64,000 nt of DNA from Theocolax elegans (lineage: Eukaryota; Arthropoda; Insecta; Hymenoptera; Cerocephalidae), in assembly GCA_026168455.1 (NCBI GenBank), contig CM047425.1, forward strand, positions 85,377,580 through 85,441,579, given 5' to 3'. Shown in pieces: positions 33,271-47,440 of the stretch. The number at the start of each line of letters is the position of its first letter. Within the stretch, counting starts at the first letter, position 1. A program made the position numbers and the translations under genes. The notes beneath the pieces were generated by a model. The model did not search any database, was not told the DNA's origin, and was given only the letters and a program-made list of their open reading frames with translations.

Positions 33271-36200
33271 TTAAACGGAGAGAGCAAGGCCCAGACGAGC
33301 AAGGACCATTTCCTTTCGTAGTCGCGTGATTTCCCAATAGACGTCGTGGACTGCAATTAGATTAAAGGTTTAATTTAAATTCTCCATTTCATTTTATTTG
33401 TCATTTGTCGTTAATTAAGTATTTCTAACGTTTCACTAATCAACTTAAGTATTAAAATTATTCCATTTGCCTCGTTTAAATCAATTTCATCATGTAATAG
33501 TGTTAGAAAGACTATATGTATATTAAATTTATATAATTTTAATATAATTAATTTCTATAATTTTATAATTAACAGATACCCGTTAATTACCAAGTGTATG
33601 AAAATTTGTAAACTATGTCAACACTGTTAAAAACTATGTTTACAATAGTTAAATATTTACTAGCAATCAACAGTTTTTATATATAATATGATTAAACATG
33701 TGTTAAACAAATAAATATTTTAAAATAATATTTTTAATGTACCCGGGATAAATTATCCAAAGATTTTCATAAAAAAAATTGTGTAAAAAATAATGTAAAG
33801 TAAATAATATTAAATTCTTACCAGAACTTTTTACAAGGCCGCGTTCAATGTATCGGAGATAGTTGAGGAAGTCGCAAACTGCTATGATCTATCGAAAGGA
33901 AGATACGTTTTATTAAGTATTCTACAGAGTAAAGCAATAAGTATGATTTATTGATGGACTTACTCTATTCCGACATATTTGAGAAATACTGTGCCATTGA
34001 TTTTCTTGATCTCCCATTCGCATTCGGTAGTGACATTGTCTGGCCGCTTCCAATAAGGCGCATTTCCTGTAGAAAACAAAGATTTGTTAATGTAAATAAA
34101 TTATTATTAGTCACGTATAAGATAAAGAAGAATTTCGTCTTTTATCAAATATTTTAAGAGTATTTTTTACTACGGATTTATAACTTTATATATCAATGCA
34201 TCGTGGCAAAGGAGATAAAGATATTGTAAAGCCGAATAATTAATTAAAAACATATAAACGTTGTTTTTTTCAAATTGTTAACAAAATATATTTCTCTTAA
34301 CCCTAAACATAAAAGAGGATATCTGTATTTATATTTAATTCAATACTATTGATTTTAAGTTAAACATTCTTAAAGTTATGTAATGTTTGCTTACATAAAG
34401 AGTACTTAATAATAAGATTAAGTGAAAAGTAACTGTATGCGAATAGCTTAAACTAAAGTATATATTTACTTTCTGATAAAATTATTATAGTCGTGTAAAT
34501 CAGTAATAAACGTATAAGCTCTGGTTAATTGTCTTATTCTTGAATCTCGAGCAAAATTAAACAATTGTTTATAACGGTTTTAACTGATCTTACAAATTCT
34601 TATACTTATGAGGTATTTATAATGTTAGAAATGTTGTACGTAAACTAATACAAGAAAAATCGGAGCACTTTTAGTTTATTATTAAGATAAATTCGAATTA
34701 CTTTATTATAATGAAATAAATTTACGAACCGGAAGTAAAAGACTTGTGAGATAAGTGAAACAATGGTAGAAGAACGATAAAATATGAGAATAGTAAAACA
34801 ACTCACTTAGGGAATCCAAGTTTGGCCTTGTCGTTGACAGCTTCGACGAATATGATACCGTCGAGAACAGCTTGCCTAACTCGAGCGCCGAGTTCTACGT
34901 TTGGGAAGTCGAGGCAAAGGTCGATATCCTCTCGAAATATCCGCTCGACGAAAGGATCGCTTTTGTCAACGCAAGGATTCGCCTTCCACCTCAGAAACTC
35001 CCCGTGTACTCGCGGGTCTACTTCCAATCCAAGATCCCGGCTTTCCTTTTCTCGCTCCCTTTTTTCAACAAACATTATTTTACTTTAAAGTTTACTTTCA
35101 TTAATATATCATAGTTGTATTAATAAAAATCCTGTTTTTATTATTGTTTTTTCATCGATATCACAATATTTAATTTGAGCACTATTTAAAACCTGCATGA
35201 AATCCAAAGCAAACAACTAAATATCTTTTAACAATGATAAACTTTATATAAAATTACTTAAATTGAATTCTGAAGTGTGGGTAAACTTTCGACTCGTAGT
35301 ATAATAGATTTATACTAACAGGATTGAACCGTAATAGTAACTATATGTTTAAAAATCAATACTCGATCAAAGTCTCTTATAGATATACTTTTTATTATTT
35401 TCTCCTTATTTTTATTTTGCGAAAGATGTCTTTTAAAAATAGATTTAAGACAATTCCTTTGATAAAAGAAAAATTATTGTTTCAATCATTGCTCAAAAGC
35501 TGTATAAATTTTGGGAATTTCGCATTGGTAAATTATGCAACTTAAAAATTATTTTATGTCATTATATAGACTCGCGTGTGCCATATATAGTCATCTACTC
35601 AACTAATTCTGTATAGATTGATTTATATTTTTGAAAATTAAAGAAAAATCGTGGTTAATAGTTGACTTTCAATAAACTAAATAAATGAAATTTAGTTAAA
35701 AATACGTTAAAATAAATAGAGCTAAAAGGATACTAAAGATTTGAGTTTAATAAAAAATATTAGTTTGAGTAAATATGCTTTCATATACCGAGTCCTAAAC
35801 AAGCATTCTCCTAAGTTATACATTAATGTTTACTCTATTCAAAGTAATGTAAGTACGACTATTCTAATATTTACATAAGTACAGGTATATGATGTATATA
35901 GCTAATTTGCTATTATACAATGCTTTATATACACATTATCCAAGTTAAACGTTCGTTTAAGGTTCTAACTTACTTTTAATAGTTTATTTACGTAACTAGT
36001 TTTCAAATGCGAATTATTATTAAATTATTAATGAAAGTAGATAAAATATTTTCGAATTTCTTGAGTAATGTTAAAAAAAAATTAGTCAATTATTGTAGAT
36101 AGTAAAAAATGTTCGTAAACAAAAAGAGTAAATAGTTGGAGTAAAAAGTTCGAGAGCTAAATAAGCAACTATAGAATTGTAAGTACCAACCTCTCCCTCT

Positions 36201-39200
36201 TCTTCTCCCGTTCACGATCCCGCTCCCTGTCGCGGTCGAGATCTCGCTCGAGGGCTTCTCGATTCGCGTCGCAGGGCAGCGAGGTCCGTTGCTCCCGTTG
36301 CGGCGAGTCCGGCGGCGAGTTTTCTCGGCCGTATTTGAGGTTGAAATGCGAGGGCGAACGTCGATGCTTCTTAGCGAAAATCCCTCCGGCATTTTGATGG
36401 GTATCCTCGCATCCGTTGCAACCTGCGGCAATTTGCGGATGCAGGTGAGGATTCGGCTGTGCGGGAGTTGATGTCAGTACCAGAGTTTTCAAAGCCGCGA
36501 CCTCAGCGGCCAGCACTTCGGCCTTCATGCGACTTTCCTCGAGCAATCGTTCGGCATTTGCTTGTCGTTGGTTCGCTTCTCGTACCATGTTGTGAGCTTC
36601 CTGTAACGGCCACCATAACGGTTCAGTTTTACTATTTGCACCCTCATCATTGCAATAAACTTATAATGCCTTTGTGAATATTAGCAGATTAGATTTTTTC
36701 CCCAGAGTCAAACAAATAGAGAATTCCGTCTTCAATTGTAACATAATTATACTTATATTATATTTCATTAAAACATGTATATATATGTTCACAATTAAAT
36801 TAGAAAAAATTTATTTTGATTAAACGCTCAGATATCAATTTCTTCGATGTTCATTTTCTGCATTTATGAATAAGTCATTCATTTTCAACGGATAAACATT
36901 AACTAGTCAATTTAAAAAAACTGCATTCGTTAAATTTTAAGGTAGAGCAACTGGCACAGACGTTTTCTACGTACGCTTAAAATTAAATTAAAAAATTTTA
37001 TTTTGATATATTCAATATACCGGTTGAAAAATATCAAAAATTTATCGATTTGATATAAATTTGATATATGCAGCAGGTGCATATTCGGGTATAATAATAA
37101 ATTTCCACTCGCCATATTGGCTCGGTCGTTTTGAATTTTCAAAATTTTATAAAATTACTTTTGAAAAAGTGCTCTCTTATACATTTTACAGAAACTAATA
37201 ACACGTATAAGTGATTTTGCAGTATCAGAGTAAAAAAAATTGGCGATACATATTTTGACATACGTATTTTACAAAGTGGACGTTATTTTTCAAATTTTAC
37301 TAAATATTCTTTGGCACATTTTGCTGTCAGTTCATTAATCTTTTTTTCTTATAATTATTTATTTAAATATATGCAGTAAAAAACAAAATTGATATTTTTA
37401 ATGCGTAATATACATATTTGTTCATCAAATTTATATCATTAAATTGATACAATGAATGTTAAGAAAATAAATTGTCATTTCGAATAAATTTTTAAATATA
37501 CTTATATATTTGTTTTAATTAAAGGTATAAAAAAGAAACGTTTTTTTATGGGAGCATTGAATTATACTGAAATGACTTTTAATGTGTAAAAAGTACCATT
37601 GCATGGTAAAAAAGTGGATTTATCAATTAGGGCTTTTATTTTAAATAACTTAATTAATTTAGTCGTTTTAATACATTCTTCTGACTTCCTGTACGATATA
37701 CTACACCATTTTATAGTAGTTTATAAAAAATATCCTTTAATGATCGCGTTTATTTCTTCAAGTTTATTATATTATTTCAATATTTTGATAAAGAATCTAT
37801 ATGTTCGTAAAGGTACAGTGTCATCAATTTTTTTTAATACTTCATATTGTTTAAAAGAATGTTAACTACCAATTCGTACGCGATAGAGAAAAATGATGAA
37901 AAACGTACGAGCGTATGAAAACGTACTGTAAGAGATAAGTATAACGTCAAGAGTGCATTTTCGGCTTCGTATTTTCCCGAACTCTTTCGTCGATATCAGC
38001 AAAAAAGCAAATAGTGAAGATCTCCGCAAAAAGCTGCGGTGTTAACGTACTATATGCAGGTAAAAGATGAGTCAGGGGCAAAAAATTGCGGAGGCTTTTA
38101 GATATACCGGTTTATTATTTCCATACGAATCGATTTCTGAATCAAACATTTTATTTAAAATGTGAAGACGGAACTTTTCTTTTATACAAAATGCTTAACA
38201 GTCGATAACATATGAATCGTCCGTTATGATTTGTAATTCCGTAAAGATTCTGATTCTTTCATTTTTCTTCAGTATAAAGATACAATCAATTGATGACAAT
38301 TAATTACGTCGAGCATACCTTATCATCATATTTATATAATATATTTTCGATATATAATAATGTATTTTCGAAATTTCTACTACGAGGAAAGAAAATAAAA
38401 AAAGTGGAAATGAATGTACCTGAAAAAGACTGGCAGTGAGTTCCTCGAGTTCTGCCTCAACATCTTGCCGTATTCGTGATAATCTTGCAACCTCCTCATC
38501 TTTAAGTTTGAGTTCCTCGTGAGCTCGACGGAGCTCATCTTGCAATTTGGCAATGGCTTGTTCTTTGACCTCGGCGACGGCGCGTCCCCATTGAACCGCA
38601 GATGGTGAAGGTGGGTCATTCTCCTCTTTCGGTTCTTCCGACACATCGTTTGATTCATCTTCCTGCCTCTTTGGCACTGAATTCTCAATTATTATTGCCG
38701 ATTTATCTTCAACCTGAAATTGTATATCGATGCATGTAGGTTATTGGCCTACTTAAATAATAATAATTTTAATTCCTCTCCTCGATAATAAAATATTCAC
38801 CGATTTTTGGTATTTAAACATATACGAATAATATTTTGCGGTCTCGTCTTTTAGTAGGCACAGTAACATTTTCTACAGTAATGATCACGATTTTTTGTAT
38901 TCCATCCGTATTGCTATTATTAATTTTTCAAATTATTTTAAATATGGAAGTTAATTTTCAATATATTTGACGCGAGCATTTTCATTGTATAACTATAATA
39001 TATGATTTATATACAACAAAATGTACGTGGGTAAATATGAACAAAATTTTTAAACTGATGGAACTAAGGTCATTCGTAGTGTGAAAGTTGAAAGAGTTTT
39101 TTACTTTCTTTTCTGACAATTTGAAGTCGAATGAAGGTGAATGAACTGCGGCAATTACTAATACATCTTGAAAGTAGAATTAATAGATTTTTACTTTCAT

Positions 39201-42200
39201 AGTTAAAAATTGGTTACCTAGTAGATGTAAAGTCAATTATACTTTGTGATCGCGAATTAAACTGGTTATAAATTTTTGGAGTACGATTTAAAATTTGTAC
39301 TAATAATTAGAACCAAAGGAGAATAATATAACATTTTTAAAATTAAAAACTCCATATGAAAATGTAGAAAGAAAAATCTAGATAAACTGCAGGAGAACCT
39401 TTGACTGTATAAAAACTCTCTGAGAAACGCTTATTTCGCGGTAATATTATACGTAGACGGTTTTATTTCAAACTGTAGTACTGACGTTCCAAGTATTATT
39501 TTATAAAATGTTTAAAACAAGATCTCCGAGACAATCATGAAATTCTTCAGTATTAATAACAAACGGGCACAAAGGCACAAGGACAAAATAATGGTTGTCC
39601 GTTAGTCAGACTTGATAAATTTACGTCAATATTAAAAGAAAACAAGCACATAAGTTTAAAATATTAACATGCTAGAATAACTCTTAAATTCCCGTTGCCT
39701 AAAAAACGTATTGCCTTAATAAAAAAAACACGAATTCATCAATTACTCAATACAGCGTAGTAAATAAAAAAGTACCATATATTCCGGATAATGTTATCTC
39801 TTGGCAGTACAAATCCATAAAAAGATCTCATGAGAAAACAAGCAAACGAGCCACGAGTTGCTCTCGCCGAGCGAAATCAATCTCTTCAGAGCTTCTCTGA
39901 CGCGGAACTAATTAGAATCCGAAAGTCAAGGTTATTAAAACTCGCGAAGCCTTTCCAAGCGTATGTGAAACCTTCCTATATAGGCATACATACATATATA
40001 CCTATACCATCTCCGAAAATTTAAATCGATGAGTCACGCTAATAGCTTATCTCAACTGCTCGAATAATAAATAATGAAGGGAAAGGTAATAACGCGGTTT
40101 CCCGAGCTTTAAAAGCTTTCTGCTTTCGTGCTCTGTAGAATCATAAAACGGTGTTTGCCAACTCACATTTGTTTTTCCAGTTAATTTAGTTTTAATCCTG
40201 ACATATTTGATGCTACGAGTTTGTGGCATTTATTTATCATTTTATAACTGTTTAGTTTTAGTTTAATACGTATACATATTTATTAATATCGATCGACATT
40301 AAATCATTTTATCGAAAGTTATGTGTACCATTAGTTACAAATGAAACCTACTTTTAATTGGCAACTGTTCAATCAGATATTCTTCCAAGTTTTTAAAATC
40401 CAGTAGAATGGAAGATATTGCAATAAAATGAAAGTAAATAGTTTAGTTTTAAAATGTAGAGAACTGTGAATATTTAAAACATGACAAAGGTACTATGGAA
40501 ATGTCAAATTGTCATGCACGAGAAAAAGAAATATACTCTGGAATAGACTGATTAAAGCTCAAATTTTAATGAAAAAGTTACATTGATAATACTTTTTCGA
40601 GAATACTTTTACGGGCACGAACTCTGTGCGTTTTGAAAGTTTTTACAAAGTACTTCAATAGTATTAATATAGGCAATGTAGGATTTGAGTTATACACGCT
40701 GTATTTACAATTTGTAGAGACCTTGTACCTATGGTTCAGTTTACTTAATGGTATGTTATTTCGTACAAAACTTGACGTAATGAATATATTAAATCAAGTA
40801 TAATATATTAAATTTTACCGATACAAATTATTATAACTGTATACAAAATACATTGAATATACAATTCAACATTTACGAAAAGGAGATATTTTTAGCTGGT
40901 TTCTAGAAAAAGAAAATTTGCATTTTCTCGGTGAATAGCAAACGTTTATTTATTTATAAATTTATTTTTAGAAGTTATTAATAGCAAACAAAGTAAAGTT
41001 CAGAACGAAATTTCTATTACAAATATGTCTATCTTCGAAATTCGACAAGCGCAAAAGAATGAAACGGTTGTTTTGAAATAAAAAGAGTTAAAAAATAAAG
41101 TAGTGAAAAATGGAGAAGTAGGAAAAAGTTGACACGCAAGATCGAAAGTACGCGAATAGTAGGTGGCTCTCACCCGATTTGTACGCGTGCAGGTAATCCT
41201 AATCGTAATAGAAAATGTAGACTCACGTTCGCGGCGGTAGCGTCGGTATCGAGCGTCGAAGACTTTCTATCTGCGCGGATTTCACCGTTGTGCTGCTGTA
41301 CGGCCAGTTTCTCCTCGTGCCCACTCTTGGCACTGTCCATGCAATTTGACGTGCGGCGCCGGGCCAATGCTCGTCCGCGTGGTAACAAACCCTCGTTGTA
41401 GGCGAAAAGAGATATGGACTTGGTCGAGCTGTGGATCAAGCGAATCTGTCAATTTTTACACTTTCTTTCCACTCGTTTATGATCGTGGTACTCGGTTATT
41501 GCAAAACTCGCTTTTGCGTAAGGTGTCAATTTGAAGAATAGAAACTTACAAATATTAACACCGAATTCCAAACTGACAGGTGTTAAACTGTTTAAATAAT
41601 TCATTCTACGCACGTTTCAATAATATCGATAAATATTATCTTTACCTAATTTTCGGTATTTAAATCTAAACATTTTTACTTTTTGGCCAATATTTTAAAT
41701 TAATCAAACAATTTTTTAAAGTACTAAGGCGATGCCACACAACAGAAATAACCGACATAATGAATTTTTCAAATTACGCCTCAGTATTTCATTTATTCCA
41801 ATTAAGTACATTTTGCAAGGTAAACGGATTGCGTGTCTATATAAGTAGAATCTTAAAATTTGATATATTAATTTAATAAAGTGAAAAATAGTCCGTAAAA
41901 ATTGTAATGTCGATAACCTGTCAGAATATTACATTTTTTCATTTTATTAAATGACTATATCGAATTTTCATATTCTGCGAGTACGTACAATCTGTTAACC
42001 ATACAAAATGTATCTATATGCACGAACAATTGGAATAAGCGAAAAGCTGAGAATTTTATTAGAAAAATTGATTACCTCGATATATGTTACACGGGGCATA
42101 TATACCCGTAAGTTATAATAATGAATTGTTAAGCAAACAATTTAATATACAATTTTTTCTAGTATATTAACTAATAATTAATAAGATAATTATAAACAAA

Positions 42201-44256
42201 GTAATACTTTTATTTTTACATTTTAATTTTTATAGATTTTCAAGGGAGAAAACAAATGGTAAACTAATTATTAGACTAAGTAAATAATCCGTAACTAAAA
42301 TTTGGATAACAGATGTAAATCTTACCAGTAACATTAATTAGAAAGTAAAATTATAATCTGCACATTATTTATTAGTAATTAAATTAATAGACTGCATTAT
42401 AGAGTTATTATAATCTTCCACTAATACTACTACTACGTTAAACAATCTTGATAAAGATAATAGTATACCGAATAAAATTTTACGTTATAGTGTACAATTT
42501 AATCGGTTGTTCCTTTCTTAATTGCTCTATCAACTGATCACGTCTAATCAGGGTTTAACTTTCACGTATTTTTCTCAACTAAATAAATCATATTTGATCG
42601 ACATTAAAATAGAAAGTCTGTATGACTGAAGTAATGGTAAAATGTATAAAAAATTTAATCTCCACATATTATATCAATCTTCATCGTGTTCGATATCAGT
42701 TTTAAATTAATTTTATCAAGTACTAATATTAATTCGTTTTAATAAGATTTGTAAAAATCTTTTCATTTGTTTCAGTAAAACGATATAATATATATACTGT
42801 TAAAATTTTGTTACACCTTCTTATCAAATTATATTTTTTAATCAATCATATGATTGATAATTTAAATTATGTCACTGATTCGAATTTAAATAAACAACAT
42901 TATATATTTCCTTTTGGCGTTATAAATTTCAAAGAAAGTTGAACAATTTAAGCCACAAGAAATAGGTAAACGTAAACGCTATATAAATAAACATGAGTCC
43001 AAGATACATATCTATATGCACTGACTAAATAATCAGGCGTGAAAAATCTTGGACATTATTGTAGATTGCAAACTATTTTTTTTCAAATTAAAGGATATTA
43101 TTATTTTTATTCAATTTATTTTTTCTCTCACTTCTAGTCATTCTTTTATTCGTTTTTTAAACCATAGTATTTAAAAACACATATAAGATAAATACAGTGT
43201 TCATTTATAAGATAATATCTTTATCGAGGAAGTTTAAACAGTGAAACGGAAGTTACTCCTACACATTTTGACATTTTATTTCCGTACTCGAAATAGTAAT
43301 TTTGAAAGTTTGGGTGCTAAGCATTATTTATGTACACTATAAAATAGTATGCCGTACAATCTAACTTTCGGACGTATATGTACTTGAAGCAAAATAGAGT
43401 TTTTTTTTCACACAAAATGTTTTTATTATTCAGTAAAATATAGCTAAAGTTTCAATTCATTAATTAATTATTTACCTTTACCTAGCTGGTACCGCGATTC
43501 CCTTTCTACTTTATTTATTATTAAGGTATTTGTAAAATATATTTGGATCAATAATTTTAGAGATAAAAAGTTAGTAATAGTATATGAATTCTCAGTTTTG
43601 TTGTAGATTCCTATTCTTCAATGGTACATTAGAAACATTTAAGAATCGTTTAGAACAGTGACACATATTTGTATGTACGAGGATATTAATTCAAAATGAT
43701 TCAACGCAATAACATTGCTAAAACTGAAAAGAATAATTTTATAAAATAATTTTACTTTATCTTTGAATCATAATTTACAACTTACATTGTATTTGAAAGA
43801 TAGATAAACTATTATTCAAATATATTATCGGGAAAGTTTAAATATAAAGAGTTATTGCAAAAAAAGTAGGTTTGCAAGAAAAGAGAGTAAAGCAGACCTG
43901 TCTCTACAATATTTAGCATCGTCCTCGTCGAATAAACTGGTCGGCTCGTCGAGGTCCTCGTCGCGTTTCGCGTTGGAGTATCCAAAAAGGTCTGTAGCCG
44001 CTCGAGCGAGGTCACTTTTGAGTATCGGATGAGGCCCATGTCCTAGACCCGGAGGCCCCGGAGTACAATCAGCTTCGTCACCGTATAATTCGTCCTCGTC
44101 GGTGGTATACTCCTCGTCACCTGTGGTTCCGGTGCTGCCTGCACGCCGATGCTTTGTCGTCAGTGGTCTGTATGCGTACTCGCTCGAACCGGTCGTCGTA
44201 CCCGAGTCGCTCGAGTCCATCGAGTTTGGCTGTTGTTGCTCTTGCACGGACTTCAT
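33271..44256 (-). CDS. RAB3IP: Rabin8/RAB3IP-type Sec2-domain Rab guanine nucleotide exchange factor
   Basis: Complete gene of 588 residues in eight coding exons: 44256-43898 (exon begins at 44280 with 5' UTR), 41428-41227, 38713-38420, 36600-36191, 35058-34807, 34066-33964, 33888-33822, 33350-33271. All junctions are GT..AG and the phases close. The family activates Rab8/Rab3 GTPases by nucleotide exchange through a coiled coil on vesicle membranes. The Sec2 coiled coil spans about 236-326 ([20 protein letters not shown] through [20 protein letters not shown]). The Rabin C-terminal region runs from about 440 ([49 protein letters not shown]) to [18 protein letters not shown] near the end. The N-terminus is Ser/Gly/acidic and probably disordered. 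Oddities are a long Arg/Asp/Glu-rich charged linker (about 395-435) and a weak acceptor (AAAAAAG) before exon 5. A start at M44256 is the first ATG in the exon; an upstream in-frame coding exon is possible because the exon enters in phase 0. Confidence 0.91.
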
Positions 44257-44280
44257 GGCCCGTGGCCTCCTACCGACCGC

Positions 44281-47100
44281 CTGTAACGCAAATTTGAAAA
44301 AAAAACGTTTAGCAAGGCACAAGCTTTCTTGTATTAGGAGTTTAGTATTTGCAAGATGTTTCTATATGCTGTATAATGTTTACATAACTCTTATAATACA
44401 CGCAACTCCCTGATAGTATACAAAAGAAGAAGAAATGCACTTTTATTACTAAATACTATTAGCTGAAAATCGACTGTAAAGAAAATTAATAAACATATAT
44501 TTATGCATTAATCGTGATGCTTACTGGTACAATTGTAGAAAAGTATAACAATGAAAATAGAAAGATGGTGTAGTTGTAAACTAAAATATTGTGCATTCTT
44601 CGACTTTTGAAGTTTGGCTTATAGGAACACTTATGTTTACTTTAAAGGCAAGATGCATTGAATCAGACGATAACGTTTATGATTAAGAATATTTAATTAT
44701 TGAAAAATATTTTATTGCGATATCTTTACACATTTTCAATAGTTTAGCACATTATAATTAACAAATATTTAATAATAAAAAAATAGGGAACAAAAATATA
44801 TTTTCTTACAATAAGAGGAGATGAAGTACTGTTTCAGCAGTTTATCTTTACTATAGTTATACGTTGCTACGAAGTACTAATCAATACTTTCTTAATGAAA
44901 TTAAAGAATAAAGAGAATAAAATAATGAAAGAAATATAACAATACTATAAAGAATTCACTACAAATGTTTTTACTTTATTTTTTGGAGGAATGAGTAAGA
45001 TAGCAGAATGAATAAGAGTATACGACTAAGAATTGTATATTCTCAGTATTTGTCGTACCTTTTGTTTAAAAAAATAAATTAAACGAATGCTAGGCATTCA
45101 ACAGATAATGAATTTATAGTGAGGAACATTATTTGTAATTAAGAGAGATCTATCAATTGTATAATAAGTGAAGTTCCTAAAATGGTTGGTTTTTAATCAC
45201 AAGTTACGCCATTCCACATAATTACTTTCTGTTCTATAAGAATGTAGTAAATAAACGTAGTTTCGAAATATAAGTACCAGATTGTTATTTAATTGCATAT
45301 CTTATAATACTGTTGTCTGTAAATAAAATCAATTGACACTGGATAAATAAAACCTTCATTTCTTTTACGTAAAAACAAAAAAGCTTCGTTGAAAGCAACA
45401 TCGTTAAAAGTTTTACAAAACGAAGATTAAATTTATAAATATATATTTAATGGAATTTCAAGGAGTTGAAATTATTGTTTAGCGCACAAAGTTTTCTTGT
45501 ATTTGTATAATTCACAGCGAAAATTAGAATTAAAAAAATACTAGCACTATACGTTTTTTATTGTTTCCATTAGTATATACATATATGTTGCTGATATTAA
45601 GTTAATAATTGCCAAGTTTTTTTTATAAATTTTGAAATGATAACATTTTAGATATAAATATATAATATATTATTTTCAGCAGAAGAAAATTCTTGGATTA
45701 ATGTTTGCTGCTTACTTACATCTGTTCCCATGATACATTACTCTACCGAGATGAACATACGCGTCTATCAACAATAATTACGTTGATTAAATCATTCGTT
45801 AAATTAACGTAGCAATATTTGCTAGGATTAATATATGTATATCCAACTACATAGGTTGCAATTATTCCATATTTAGGAGCACATGCATCAGATGTCATTG
45901 TTCAAAATTAATATACCAACTCGTATAAAGCAAACTCGTTGATTTAGTATAGGATAGAACAGTAAACCCGTAAATGGAAATTCGGTATAATTTCTAAATT
46001 GATTAATTTAATCTTTAAAATCTACATTTTATAATTATATGGTATATTTGTTCAAAGAGATATTCAATTATTAACTCGCGATAGTAAATACAGATTATTG
46101 CTAGTTTGGTTTAATACGTATGATGTGTAGTTAATTATACTCAAATCTGTTGACATTTCCCGTAAATTATTTTAATGCAATTAATCGTTCAATAATTAAA
46201 ATATATGTATATATAATATTTTTCAAAAATATTGGTTTAGTTAATGTTTATTTTTTTTAAATATAATAAGGTAATTACGTTTGAAAATGTGAGGAAAAAA
46301 ATTATGCAGTAACAATACCATTCGATCGTTAAATTCATTTCGTACTTCCGTCAACGTGTTGTTCCACTAAAATAATTAAGAATAATTAAGAGACATGGAT
46401 GAATGCATGAAAATAACAACTACTTTTCTCTATACAATTTTTATTGTATATTTTTGCTGCAGAGTATGTTATTTTACAATATTTATAGTAATTGTTAACC
46501 AGTGTCAATATTTGTTGTTATTTTTTAATTTGCGATTATTATTATTTCTATGAAACCTTGACGGGAAATTTATAAGCTCTCTTGATTAATAAGCACGAAA
46601 ACTCATTAATCTCATTTGATAGAAGTTTATAATAAGTTAACTGAAAGCTCAACAAGTACGTATATTAAATTATCATCCGTCGATCACCACTTTTCTATTA
46701 TATAGATATATTTATATAATTATATATTCGTATCTTTTACACTATATAAATGTAACGACAAGAAAGCAACTCATGTTGTACAACATATTACTATATGTTT
46801 ATTTATTTTATTACAGAAGTAATTGTCTGCACTTACATAATTGAACACGGTGTCACCATAATATTAAATTAAATGGACTAGAGAAGATTTTGTTCTATTG
46901 CAAGTGTATTTTGCTATTATACAAGATAACGTTACATTGTACGATGTCAAAGCATTTCTCATCGACAGTTACATTAAAAAAAGGAAAAATTAAAGGATTA
47001 GCGCAAATGGACAAGTATTCTAAAAATGACGACATATTTGAAATAGGTGCGCTTAAGTTGACTCAGTCTGAAAAAAAACGTAAGAACAAAGATGAACATA
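44281..47100. other. Non-coding DNA, probable 5' intron of the Rabin8 gene
   Basis: The acceptor TTGCGTTACAG just above 44280 shows that an upstream exon exists on the minus strand. No coding exon recognised here. AT-rich with no strong repeats. Confidence 0.5.
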
Positions 47101-47109
47101 GCCGATACT

Positions 47110-47440
47110 CGCATTTGTTGGACAAGCTGAGCGCGAAAGAATTCGCAAGGCGACTGCACTATCCCGCAGGTATTTTCCGCGCTACTGCCGAGCGCGAACG
47201 CTATACGTAATGAAGTTTCCGTTCCCACGATTGCGCGCGCACTCGTCACGCGTGTATATATCTATATAGACGAAGATGCACGGAGAATATTGCGCTTGCC
47301 TCTTCCTCGACTTTCTTTTTGCGTTGTCTTTCCTTAGCCTCGTTATACTTTTCGGTCGGAATAGCACACCCGCGAATATCGCGCGTTGGCGAAATCGAGT
47401 CGAGTCGCTGAACTTTTTGTCTTCAGCGCGCGGTTCTTTT
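47110..47440. promoter_or_regulatory. CpG-richer block, possible regulatory DNA or 5' exon
   Basis: About 330 bases with many CG dinucleotides (GCGCGCGCAC, GAATATCGCGCG) in otherwise AT-rich surroundings. Short frames exist on both strands but none shows a family. Function inferred only from composition. Confidence 0.3.

Noticed and set aside
33113..33337. 74-codon minus-strand frame as a gene
   Set aside because: It is another frame overlapping the last Rabin8 exon, whose correct frame stops at 33271.
34822..35088. Plus-strand frames of 67-88 codons
   Set aside because: Antisense shadows of the Rabin8 exon 34807-35058, whose minus-strand frame matches the family.
46890..47210. Lys-rich plus-strand frame of 106 codons
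   Set aside because: No family, no flanking exon signals that close a frame, and it runs into a CpG-rich block. Insufficient support for a gene.
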